A program made the translations under genes and the position numbers. A DNA stretch of 64,000 nucleotides from Mucilaginibacter limnophilus (GTDB lineage Bacteria; Bacteroidota; Bacteroidia; Sphingobacteriales; Sphingobacteriaceae), in contig NZ_SACK01000012.1 of NCBI RefSeq assembly GCF_004005815.1, positions 1-64,000 on the forward strand, given 5' to 3'. This document shows, in pieces, positions 26,489-33,811 of the stretch; position 1 is the stretch's first letter, and each line of letters opens with the position of its first letter. The notes under the pieces were generated by a model that was not told the DNA's origin, did no database searches, and saw only the letters and a program-made list of their open reading frames with translations.

Positions 26489-27254
26489 ATAATGCTTTAA
26501 CGGCTTTAAAATCGGGATGCAAAGAAACTACTTCGCCAAATACAATAAGCGCCGGCGAGGTAATGCCGTTGTCGCGGGTTGTTTGTACTATAGTTTCAAC
26601 GGTACCAACCACTATTTTTTCATTGACAGTGGTGCCGCTTTGTATCACTGCGACAGGCAGCTTATCTTTACCTTCAGCCTGAAAAACAGCTGTTATCTCG
26701 GCAAGTTTATGTATACCCATCAGCACAACTACCGTAGCTTTATATTTTGCTGCCGCGATGAGGTCTTCAGAAATATTGCCATTAGCGGTAGTGCCGGTAA
26801 CTACCCAAAAGCTTTCGCTAAGCCCGCGGTGGGTAACCGGAATTTGCTGCAGACCCGGTACGCTTATCGAGCTTGATACACCGGGAATTACCTCTGCTTT
26901 TATATTATGCGCTGCCGCGAATTCAATTTCCTCAAACCCACGACCAAACACAAACGGATCACCACCTTTTAAACGCACCACGTGGCCATAGTTTATAGCG
27001 TAATCAACCATTAACTGGTTAACAGCGGTTTGCGAAAAGCTATGGTCTCCTGAGCGTTTGCCTACATATACTTTAACAGCATGTTCAGATGTAAAGTCAA
27101 GCAATTCGTCGTTCACCAATGCATCGTACAAAATAACGTCAGCTGCTTGCAGGGCTTTCAGTCCTTTTATGGTAATAAGTTCGGCATCGCCCGGGCCGGC
27201 ACCAACTAACGTGATGCGTGGCTGCGCGGGAGTGTTTCTGTTATTCTGTATCAT
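26472..27254 (-). CDS. cobA: Uroporphyrinogen-III C-methyltransferase (SUMT)
   Basis: Transfers two methyl groups from SAM to uroporphyrinogen III to make precorrin-2, the siroheme precursor. N-terminal ITLVGAGPGDAELITIKGLKAL and the later RLKGGDPFVFGRGFEEIEFA and PGVSSSISVPGLQQIPVTHR segments are diagnostic of the tetrapyrrole methylase family. Length 260, one domain. Its ATG overlaps the stop codon of the sulfite-reductase gene by one base, and its end overlaps the siroheme-synthase fusion, so the operon is tightly coupled. The use of SAM here links siroheme supply to the methionine branch. Confidence 0.94.
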   Translation of the reverse strand: MIQNNRNTPAQPRITLVGAGPGDAELITIKGLKALQAADVILYDALVNDELLDFTSEHAVKVYVGKRSGDHSFSQTAVNQLMVDYAINYGHVVRLKGGDPFVFGRGFEEIEFAAAHNIKAEVIPGVSSSISVPGLQQIPVTHRGLSESFWVVTGTTANGNISEDLIAAAKYKATVVVLMGIHKLAEITAVFQAEGKDKLPVAVIQSGTTVNEKIVVGTVETIVQTTRDNGITSPALIVFGEVVSLHPDFKAVKALYDAIA

Positions 27255-29347
27255 TATTTTACCAATGCCTCTCTTTTCTCTTTGCTGTTACTTAAAAATT
27301 CAGATGCCGCTGCCAGGTAAGCTGTTGCAAACTCTTCTGACGGTTCGTTTTTGTTGATCTGCAATACCAGGTCGTTAAAAGTGTTGCCGTTAAGGCTATA
27401 CTCGCCGGTAGAAACGTATTGCGCATCAAATTCTTTGATGATACCAATGTGTGTGCTGCTGTTAATGCCTTTATCAAGCAATAACGCCTTAGCCGAGCTT
27501 ACAAAAACACTGTATGCATGATAAATGGCATCGGCCCAGCGCCCGTCGGCATAAGCATCATTCGCCCAGCTCAGTTTTTCGTCTGATTCATATAGCAAAG
27601 TCGCTACAAGATCGATTACCACACCGGCGCATTCACCAACGCCAATGGCAGTAGCAAAAGTTTCCTCATGACCCCAGTCAACAAACTCATCTTCGGTAAG
27701 TGTTGTCAGATCGGCAAGCGGCTTAAGGAGGCGATAAAAATAGTCTTTACCCTGACGGTCATAATAATTATGGTAAGTTTCACCTTCAATAGAGTTGGCT
27801 TTGTAATCGTCAAGCACAGCTCTTATTACATGAGTAGCCCTTTTAGCAGGAACTTTTACCACACGCTCGGCCGCACGACCAACGCCGTTGCCCACTGTTC
27901 CGCCGCCAAGCATTACCTGTACTGATGGCAGTACACGCGTGCCTGCTTTAAGCGAACTGCCGTGCAAACCAATGTGTGCAAGGCCATGCTGTCCGCATGA
28001 GTTCATACAGCCGCTTATTTTTATCTTGATCTCACGATTGTATATCAGCTCTTCGTACTCTTTAAAGATGATATCTTCAAGTACTTTGGCCATGGTCATG
28101 CTGTTGGATATACCCAGATTACAGGTATCAGTACCAGGGCAGGTTGTCACGTCGGCTACGCTGTCAAAGCCCGGCGCAGAAAAGTCGAGCGCAGTCAAGC
28201 CTTCATACAATGCAGGAAGCGCTTCTTTACGAACGTATTTTAATAACAGTCCCTGGTTTTGTGTGATGCGAAGTTCATCGGCAACTAATGGCTGCAATAC
28301 GTCAACCAGTTTGCGGGCACGTGTAGTGTCAATATCCCCAACAGGCACTTTTATATACACGCCGTAAAAACCCTTTTGCTTTTGCTCGAACACGTTGGTA
28401 GCAAGCCACTGCTCGTAGCGTAACGGGTTGCTTATTTCAACATCCGGATAGCTTGCTGTTCCGGGTACAACCGGCTCAGTAAGCGCATCGCGGTTAATTT
28501 TGTATGATTTCGATTTATTGGCAGTGCGTTCTTCGGCAACCAAACGCAACGTTTCTTCTAAACCTATTTTTTGTACCAGGTATTTTAAACGGGCCTTGTT
28601 ACGGTTGTTTCGCTCGCCGTAGCGGTCGAACACCCGTATAACCGACTCGATGTATGGTATCAGCTGGTCCTCCGGTAAAAATTCTTCGGTAATGGCAGCA
28701 AGAAATGGCTGTGCGCCGAGTCCGCCTGCAAGCATTACTTTAAAGCCACGCTCACCTTGTTCGTTTATCTTCGGAATCAGGCCAACATCATGTATGTAGC
28801 TAAATGCCGTATCATCATCACTTGATGAAAATGATATCTTGAATTTTCGGCCCATTTCCTGGCATATCGGGTTACGCAGAAAATACTCAAAAGTAGCATG
28901 CGCATATGGTGATACATCAAACGGTTCTTTTGGGTCGATACCTGCGGTAGGGGATGATGTTACGTTACGTACAGTGTTTCCGCAGGCTTCACGCAGGGTA
29001 ATATCATCTTCAGCCAGACGCGACCAAAGTTCGGGCGTACGGTCAAGACTTACATAGTGAATCTGTATATCCTGGCGGGTAGTTAAATGTAGATTGCCGC
29101 TGCCGTATTCATCGGCTATATCGGCAATTTTTAGTATCTGTTTAAAAGTTACCTTTCCAAACGGAAGCTTGATACGTACCATTTGCACGCCGGGTTGACG
29201 CTGCCCGTATACACCGCGGGCCAGACGAAGGCTCCTGAACTTTTCATCATGTATTTTACCTTCCCTGAAAAGGCGGATCTTCCGCTCAAGGTCGATAATG
29301 TCTTTTTCAACTATGGGGTTCTCCAGTTCGGTTCTGAAGCTTTGCAT
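27254..29347 (-). CDS. Ferredoxin-type nitrite/sulfite reductase with C-terminal HEPN-like domain
   Basis: Siroheme [4Fe-4S] reductase, presumed to reduce sulfite to sulfide. The two-repeat reductase body includes NLHLTTRQDIQIH, TCPGTDTCNLG (around residue 400) and KISGCMNSCGQHGL (around 445), which provide the four cluster cysteines. After about residue 550 the family normally ends, but here a helical extension of about 130 residues (ECAGVVIDLV, YADGRWADAIYHAYSVFVSSAKALLLDKG) follows that looks like a HEPN-type domain. Start ATG at 29347. Sulfite rather than nitrite is inferred from the operon partners SUMT, siroheme synthase and cysH. It is preceded by an attenuator-like leader. Confidence 0.92.
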   Translation of the reverse strand: MQSFRTELENPIVEKDIIDLERKIRLFREGKIHDEKFRSLRLARGVYGQRQPGVQMVRIKLPFGKVTFKQILKIADIADEYGSGNLHLTTRQDIQIHYVSLDRTPELWSRLAEDDITLREACGNTVRNVTSSPTAGIDPKEPFDVSPYAHATFEYFLRNPICQEMGRKFKISFSSSDDDTAFSYIHDVGLIPKINEQGERGFKVMLAGGLGAQPFLAAITEEFLPEDQLIPYIESVIRVFDRYGERNNRNKARLKYLVQKIGLEETLRLVAEERTANKSKSYKINRDALTEPVVPGTASYPDVEISNPLRYEQWLATNVFEQKQKGFYGVYIKVPVGDIDTTRARKLVDVLQPLVADELRITQNQGLLLKYVRKEALPALYEGLTALDFSAPGFDSVADVTTCPGTDTCNLGISNSMTMAKVLEDIIFKEYEELIYNREIKIKISGCMNSCGQHGLAHIGLHGSSLKAGTRVLPSVQVMLGGGTVGNGVGRAAERVVKVPAKRATHVIRAVLDDYKANSIEGETYHNYYDRQGKDYFYRLLKPLADLTTLTEDEFVDWGHEETFATAIGVGECAGVVIDLVATLLYESDEKLSWANDAYADGRWADAIYHAYSVFVSSAKALLLDKGINSSTHIGIIKEFDAQYVSTGEYSLNGNTFNDLVLQINKNEPSEEFATAYLAAASEFLSNSKEKREALVK

Positions 29348-29368
29348 ACAAAGAATAAATAAACAGTT

Positions 29369-29403
29369 AAAAAAAAACCTCTTCAGCTTTTGGCTCGAAG
29401 AGG
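29369..29403 (-). terminator. Attenuator terminator upstream of the sulfite-reductase gene
   Basis: On the minus strand CCTCTTC (29397-29403) pairs with GAAGAGG (29378-29384); an AGC/GCT upper stem and a CAAAA loop lie inside. It is followed directly by nine T (29369-29377). The T-run ends 21 bp before the sulfite-reductase start codon, so an efficient terminator here would silence the whole operon unless it is prevented. Confidence 0.9.
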
Positions 29404-29457
29404 CATGTATAATATTTTATTGCCAAAAAGCCATCAGTTACCGGATTTACGGCAACA
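29386..29457 (-). promoter_or_regulatory. Candidate antiterminator / anti-antiterminator segments
   Basis: Three segments can pair in two exclusive ways. Segment 1, TGTTGCC (29451-29457), holds both adjacent Cys codons of the leader peptide and can pair with GGCAATA (29418-29424). Segment 2, GGCTTTTTGGC (29422-29432), directly after the leader stop codon, can instead pair with GCCAAAAGC (29386-29394) in the terminator's upper stem and loop, with one bulged T. A ribosome stalled at the Cys codons would free segment 2 to disrupt the terminator; a ribosome at the stop codon would cover it. Confidence 0.6.
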
Positions 29458-29487
29458 TATCATGCAATATGTAAACAGCGGCTTCAT
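29434..29487 (-). CDS. Predicted cysteine leader peptide of the sulfite-reductase attenuator (17 aa)
   Basis: A short ORF, ATG at 29485-29487 and TGA at 29434-29436, reading MKPLFTYCMICCRKSGN: three Cys and two Met (one the start) in 17 codons, with TGC-ATG-ATA-TGT-TGC in the centre. It lies between a promoter-like TATATTTG box (29497-29504) and an intrinsic terminator that precedes the sulfite-reductase gene. The promoter position predicts a leaderless or nearly leaderless mRNA. I infer that ribosome stalling on the Cys codons when cysteine is scarce promotes antitermination, as in amino-acid biosynthetic attenuators. There is no direct proof of translation. Confidence 0.7.
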   Translation of the reverse strand: MKPLFTYCMICCRKSGN

Positions 29488-29496
29488 TAATATGCA

Positions 29497-29528
29497 CAAA
29501 TATATATATTCTATACCGACTTAGTAGA
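29497..29528 (-). promoter_or_regulatory. Promoter -7 box with overlapping candidate Rrf2 operator
   Basis: The -7 box TATATTTG is at 29497-29504. Just upstream, 29507-29528 shares 18 of 22 bases with a site upstream of the rrf2 gene (30054-30075); the common core on the minus strand is CTACTAA..nGGTAT. The site occupies the spacer up to the -33 position and no good TTTG is present, so a bound regulator would affect RNA polymerase directly. Confidence 0.6.
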
Positions 29529-29570
29529 TTTACTTTAAAAAATAAGCGCCGGTTTTACAGTTTAATGAGA

Positions 29571-30017
29571 TTACAAAGACAGTGTTGGTAAACTAAGCTT
29601 ACCCTCACGGGCAATAATATCGGCAATGCTGGTTTCTGACAAGATTTTCAGCGTAGCATCGCGCACTTCAACAAACACATCGCGTATCCCGCAAGTGGTT
29701 TCCTGGTGACATTCGTCGCACTTGTGATAAAAATTCATACTGGCGCAGGGTACCATGGCAATAGGGCCATCGGTTATACGCATAATGCTTACCAGAAAAA
29801 TATCCTTTGGGTCTTTGTTAAGACTATACCCGCCGCCTGCACCCTTTTTACTGTAAAGGAAGCCAGCGTTGCGAAGGTCGAGCAGTATTTGCTCAAGAAA
29901 TTTTTTTGGAATACGTTCCAGCTCGGCAATTCTTGAGATTTGCATGGGCGGCTGGTCGGTATTTTTACCCAAGGCAACTAAGGCCTTAATGGCATACTTG
30001 GTTTTTTTGGAAAGCAT
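29571..30017 (-). CDS. Rrf2-family transcriptional regulator with four conserved-type cysteines
   Basis: A 148-residue Rrf2 (IscR/CymR/NsrR-type) regulator. The N-terminal winged helix includes KTKYAIKALVALG, RIPKKFLEQILLDLRNAG and YSKKGAGGGYSL. Cysteines at 91, 100, 103 and 109 (within CASMNFYHKCDECHQETTC) could hold an Fe-S cluster or act as thiol sensors. It is immediately upstream of, and in the same direction as, the sulfite-reductase operon, separated by the attenuator region; CymR, a Rrf2 protein, controls cysteine metabolism in Firmicutes. A shared operator-like sequence suggests it regulates itself and the operon. The exact signal is unknown. Confidence 0.9.
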   Translation of the reverse strand: MLSKKTKYAIKALVALGKNTDQPPMQISRIAELERIPKKFLEQILLDLRNAGFLYSKKGAGGGYSLNKDPKDIFLVSIMRITDGPIAMVPCASMNFYHKCDECHQETTCGIRDVFVEVRDATLKILSETSIADIIAREGKLSLPTLSL

Positions 30018-30033
30018 CAGTTAATATAATCTT

Positions 30034-30085
30034 CAAAGATAGTGTTTATTAGATATACAATACCTATTTAGTAGAGTATTGTATA
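30034..30085 (-). promoter_or_regulatory. rrf2 promoter and palindromic operator
   Basis: The -7 box TATCTTTG is at 30034-30041. Upstream is a perfect 10-bp inverted repeat TATACAATAC (30054-30063) / GTATTGTATA (30076-30085) with a 12-bp spacer that contains TTAGTAGA, the same octamer as at 29521-29528. The arrangement fits autoregulation. Confidence 0.6.
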
Positions 30086-30093
30086 ACAAAATT

Positions 30094-30924
30094 TTATGCT
30101 GATACCATGAACCTTTCACTGGTATGAAATTGAATATTATTTGCCTCATCGCCAACGGAAATTATACCCCGGCCAATATAAATGATATTCTGCCCGAACA
30201 TGATCTTGTTGTTTTTTAAACGATAGCTGGCGAGGGTTTTAAGTGGTTCTTTCCCTTTGACGGCCGTTTGTTGATCAATGGTGGTCATCACGCATCGTGC
30301 GCACAGCTTAACGCCTTTAAATAAAATTCCGTTTATTTCAAATCCCTGCATAATATCTTCCAGGTAAGGCTCCGTGCCGTCAATTACCATATTCGGCCTG
30401 AAACGTTCCATTGGTAAAGGTTCGGCCATGCGGCTATTCAAATCGTCAAGTGACGCTTTGCTGATGAGTAGAAGCGGATAAGCGTCTGAAAAAGAAGTGA
30501 TCTCCTCACCCGATGTATATTTTGTATCGGTGTGCCGGTGACTATCCTCGGGCATGTAAACCAGGCGGCAATTCAAACTCAGCATTCGGTTAAACCATGC
30601 ATCGGCCTCGTCGCTTACATAAACAGCGCCGCAGGTATCATCCCAAACAGTAACCCGACAGGGCTGACCATTTACAGGAACAAACGGAACAATTATGCTT
30701 TCGTTGATTTGTTTATGTGAAACACGAAGACCTTCATCTGTAATTTCCACCCTTAATAGGGCCATCACCGGGTACTCACGCTGAGAAAGGAAACGGTTAT
30801 TCTCATCAACCAGCATCCAGCGACGATCATGCTTAAGGCCCCGGTCTGTAACTTCGGCGGTTGTTAGTGAAATCCCGCCTAACGACTTGATAGGATAAAC
30901 GTACAGTTCGCTGATAGTTATCAT
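30094..30924 (-). CDS. MOSC domain protein
   Basis: Member of the MOSC superfamily (molybdenum-cofactor sulfurase C-terminal domain), 276 residues. An N-terminal MOSC beta-barrel region (LYVYPIKSLGGISLTTAEVTDRGLKHDRRWMLVD) is followed by the MOSC core with RFRPNMVIDG and VKLCARCVMTTIDQQT, which contains the Cys that in mARC-type proteins binds molybdenum. A function in reduction of N-hydroxylated compounds or sulfur transfer is possible by family. It ends just downstream of the rrf2 promoter region, on the same strand but transcribed separately. Confidence 0.88.
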   Translation of the reverse strand: MITISELYVYPIKSLGGISLTTAEVTDRGLKHDRRWMLVDENNRFLSQREYPVMALLRVEITDEGLRVSHKQINESIIVPFVPVNGQPCRVTVWDDTCGAVYVSDEADAWFNRMLSLNCRLVYMPEDSHRHTDTKYTSGEEITSFSDAYPLLLISKASLDDLNSRMAEPLPMERFRPNMVIDGTEPYLEDIMQGFEINGILFKGVKLCARCVMTTIDQQTAVKGKEPLKTLASYRLKNNKIMFGQNIIYIGRGIISVGDEANNIQFHTSERFMVSA

Positions 30925-30934
30925 AACGGCTAAG

Positions 30935-31318
30935 TTACAGCACTTTCACCGGATTTTTATGCTCGTCAATAGCTACAAAAGTAAAGCTCCCGGTAATAGC
31001 CGATTGCCTGTTCTCTGAATACATTTCTTCAATAAATATCTCAACCCCAACTTTTAAGCTGGTGTTACCTACATGTATAACATTGGCAACCAGTTCAATA
31101 ATAGTTCCCGACGGTATGGGTTTGTTAAAGTCTATCCTGTCTGACGATACGGTAACTACCCTTTTACGGCTGAAACGTGTAGCGGCTATAAAAGCTACTT
31201 CATCCATCAAGTGCATGGCCATGCCACCAAATAGTGTGTCGTAGTGATTTGTGGTGTTAGGGAATACAGCTTTAAATATGCGGGTCTCTGCCTGTTTTAT
31301 TCTTTCTTCAATATTCAT
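30935..31318 (-). CDS. Hotdog-fold acyl-CoA thioesterase
   Basis: A 127-residue hotdog thioesterase of the YciA/BACH type. The segment HYDTLFGGMAMHLMDEVAFIAATRFSRKRVVTVSSDRIDF contains the Asn/Asp-rich active site region and the catalytic Asp of the family. It acts on acyl-CoA in the cytoplasm; chain length is not predictable. It precedes the MOSC gene by 10 bp on the same strand, so both probably form one transcript. Confidence 0.9.
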   Translation of the reverse strand: MNIEERIKQAETRIFKAVFPNTTNHYDTLFGGMAMHLMDEVAFIAATRFSRKRVVTVSSDRIDFNKPIPSGTIIELVANVIHVGNTSLKVGVEIFIEEMYSENRQSAITGSFTFVAIDEHKNPVKVL

Positions 31319-31418
31319 GTGTGCAAATTTGTTTACTAAATCGATATATTAGCGCAGTAAAACAAATATACCACCACATTTTACCAATTAACTGTACTTA
31401 ATTATTAAAAGCACCATT

Positions 31419-33047
31419 ATGAGATTAAGATTACTTATGTCTTTATTGCCGGCTGCTGCTGTGATGCTAACTCAGCAAAGCTGCACAAAAAAAAATGCTC
31501 CGGCAGCTGCAACTGCTGTGAAAACCGATACTACAAAAACCTTGCGTAACGCCGAAGACCCCGGGGAATTTTTAATTATCAAAGCTATTAATCTGGGCAG
31601 TAAAAAAGCGCTTGAAATTGGCGGCTATAATTTGCAGGATAATGCTATGGCCAAGCAAAACACATTTTTGAATAACGCGCCGGCCAGTAATAATAACTAT
31701 CAAAAATGGAAGGTGCGCAATGTAGGCAGTGGTTATTATACAGTAATGAACCTTGGTAGCGGTAAATACCTTGAAGGTATGAATGCTAACCAGCAGGTGA
31801 TACAAAAACGTGCCGCTATCACTGATAAACAACTTTGGAGTATTGAAGCCGTTACGGGTGGCTATAAAATTATAAATAAAGCAAATGGCCTGGTGCTAAG
31901 TGTAGCACAAAGCGATTTGAACGGATCTCCTGTCGGGTTAGCGGCTTATCAAAACTCGCCATATCAGCAATGGTCAATGCAGATATTACCGGTTGATAGC
32001 TACCGTGATGATGCCGTTGTCGGTTTCTTTCAACGCACATCGGGTTCAACCGCTTTTGATGGTGGCTCGTCTGTGCCGCTTTCTACCGGGCAAGTGCTTT
32101 GGCTAACTAATGATGCTTTCTACAACCAGATAAATTCTACCGGAAACTTTAATTGCAATACAATTTTTCCGTACCGCAATACCGCGTTGGTACAGCCGGC
32201 CAGCAAAAGCTGGGATCCGGCACAAACGGTTAACATCACTTCGCCTTACGGTAACGAGATATTCCGCACTACCGATAACAAAAACCTTTTGTGGCCCGGT
32301 GCAGGCATACAGGTTGGATCAAAAGTATACGTGCATAATATTGAGGTGCCACGTAATAACCTGAACACCGTTAACCAGTACCTGAGCGAAATGAGGTCGA
32401 ACGGTACAACTTCAATACCACAGGTTATCAATCATAGCATACCGGGTATGACCGGCCAAACCGATATTATTTATTCAATTGGTATGGTTAAGCCTGGCGA
32501 TGGTTATGTGTATGTTTATGGCGCGGGTGGCTTTATAGGTGCAGGCGTATATGTAGCACGTTTTGCTGAAAGCGCACCGTTAACATGGACGTTCTGGAAT
32601 GGCAGCACCTGGGCTACCACGCCTACTACAGCTTCAGCAGCGCGTGTGTATTCAGGAAGTGTGAACAATAACACTGTAGGGTTTGTAAAAGGAAAATTTG
32701 TGATAGTTGATATGAGCTTTGGGTTTACCTGTGATGTTGAACCGCGCGACATGTATACTTCTATTAGTACCAGCCCAACCGGTCCGTTCACCAACAAAAG
32801 GAAAGTTTATACCCTGCCTGACATAAAACAAGGCCACAAACCTGTGTTTTACAACCCAACTATACATGCTGAATTTGATAACGGCGATAACGAGTTGCTT
32901 GTAAACTACTGCGTTAATTTTTACTCGAAAAACGATGGTACAGGCGCAACTTGTTTAACTGATTGCTCTAACGCAGATGGTTCAAAAGACCCTAACGATT
33001 ACAGGCCAAAGGGGGTGAGGATACCTTACTCGCTGATAGGATTGTAA
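31419..33047 (+). CDS. Lipoprotein with ricin-type beta-trefoil lectin and C-terminal glycosidase-like domain
   Basis: A 542-residue predicted lipoprotein: MRLRLLMSLLPAAAVMLTQQSC with lipid anchor Cys near 22 followed by TKKN. Residues about 45-190 contain three QxW motifs (QKW, QLW, QQW) of a RICIN beta-trefoil, a carbohydrate-binding module. The rest (about 195-542) is a single large domain rich in Gly, Tyr and Trp with GGFIGAGVYVARF and DPNDYRPKGVRIPY; it resembles the five-bladed propeller glycosidase-like or DUF4185-type proteins, which I could not confirm. It likely acts on glycans at the cell surface. A hairpin terminator follows and extends into the end of the convergent gene. Confidence 0.75.
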   Translation: MRLRLLMSLLPAAAVMLTQQSCTKKNAPAAATAVKTDTTKTLRNAEDPGEFLIIKAINLGSKKALEIGGYNLQDNAMAKQNTFLNNAPASNNNYQKWKVRNVGSGYYTVMNLGSGKYLEGMNANQQVIQKRAAITDKQLWSIEAVTGGYKIINKANGLVLSVAQSDLNGSPVGLAAYQNSPYQQWSMQILPVDSYRDDAVVGFFQRTSGSTAFDGGSSVPLSTGQVLWLTNDAFYNQINSTGNFNCNTIFPYRNTALVQPASKSWDPAQTVNITSPYGNEIFRTTDNKNLLWPGAGIQVGSKVYVHNIEVPRNNLNTVNQYLSEMRSNGTTSIPQVINHSIPGMTGQTDIIYSIGMVKPGDGYVYVYGAGGFIGAGVYVARFAESAPLTWTFWNGSTWATTPTTASAARVYSGSVNNNTVGFVKGKFVIVDMSFGFTCDVEPRDMYTSISTSPTGPFTNKRKVYTLPDIKQGHKPVFYNPTIHAEFDNGDNELLVNYCVNFYSKNDGTGATCLTDCSNADGSKDPNDYRPKGVRIPYSLIGL

Positions 33048-33069
33048 AAGGATTATATAGCTTAAAATT

Positions 33070-33107
33070 AAACAGGCCGCTTCTACAAAAGGCGGCCTGT
33101 TTCTCTT
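33070..33107. terminator. Hairpin terminator overlapping the end of the convergent gene
   Basis: Perfect 11-bp stem AAACAGGCCGC (33070-33080) / GCGGCCTGTTT (33092-33102) with an 11-nt loop, followed by a T-rich tail on the plus strand and by TTTAATTTT on the minus strand. It covers the stop codon of the SLT-like gene. Confidence 0.85.
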
Positions 33108-33811
33108 TTAAGTTCATTATACCGGTACATGGCAACATCGGCAAAAGCATATCTTTCGCCGCTATCCCAATTGCCCAGGTGATAGAACTTTTTGGGGATG
33201 TATGTGCGTATAACCGCAGCGCTTTTATTCCATCCGCAGTTATAAGCCGCGGCAATAAACAGCAGGCGTTCGTCTTCTTTTAATGCTGAAATCTTGTGCT
33301 TTAAATTTATACATTTCAGCATGGCAATAAAGTATTTAACCTGCCATTCGGGTTTTGTTAAGCGTGTTATTCTTGCCATACGGCTATCGTAATTATCTTT
33401 CAAATCAAGATGATCAAAGCCAAGAGCAGATACCCATTTCTCGCTTGAATGTTTTTGCACTTCTTTTTCAATCGCTTCGGCAAAAGTTGGTTTCATTTGC
33501 AATAGTCCTATTGAAAAATCGGCATAATCGGCCCCAAAGCGGCTGTATAATCCCATTAGTGATCCGGTTTCAACGGCGTTGTAAATACTGTTATAACGCA
33601 TCACTTCCGGAAAAATAACAGCCTCAATCAGTCTGCTGTCTTCGTTATATTCTCTGGCATACTGTTGTATCAGCGGTCGCAGGTCGGCAATCTTCTTTTC
33701 AGCCTGAATGTACCGGCCACCAAATACTTCCCTGTAATTAAAGGCAAAGCATTGCTGACACAGCACAAGCAGAATTAAAAGACTATATTTCTTTTTTACA
33801 CAGGTAAACAT
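33083..33811 (-). CDS. Exported SLT-like (lytic transglycosylase-type) protein
   Basis: Predicted exported protein; I choose the ATG at 33811 because a signal peptide (CVKKKYSLLILLVLCQQCFAF) follows, and the frame is open to 33859. That start overlaps the preceding gene by 29 bp, suggesting coupled translation. The mature part has DSRLIEAVIFPEVMRYNS, FSIGLLQMKPTFAEAIE and AAAYNCGWNKSAAV, which resemble the Glu-containing, GLMQ-like and AYN-G segments of the transglycosylase SLT fold, so it may cut peptidoglycan. The match is by motif only and a catalytic role is uncertain. Confidence 0.7.
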   Translation of the reverse strand: MFTCVKKKYSLLILLVLCQQCFAFNYREVFGGRYIQAEKKIADLRPLIQQYAREYNEDSRLIEAVIFPEVMRYNSIYNAVETGSLMGLYSRFGADYADFSIGLLQMKPTFAEAIEKEVQKHSSEKWVSALGFDHLDLKDNYDSRMARITRLTKPEWQVKYFIAMLKCINLKHKISALKEDERLLFIAAAYNCGWNKSAAVIRTYIPKKFYHLGNWDSGERYAFADVAMYRYNELKRETGRLL

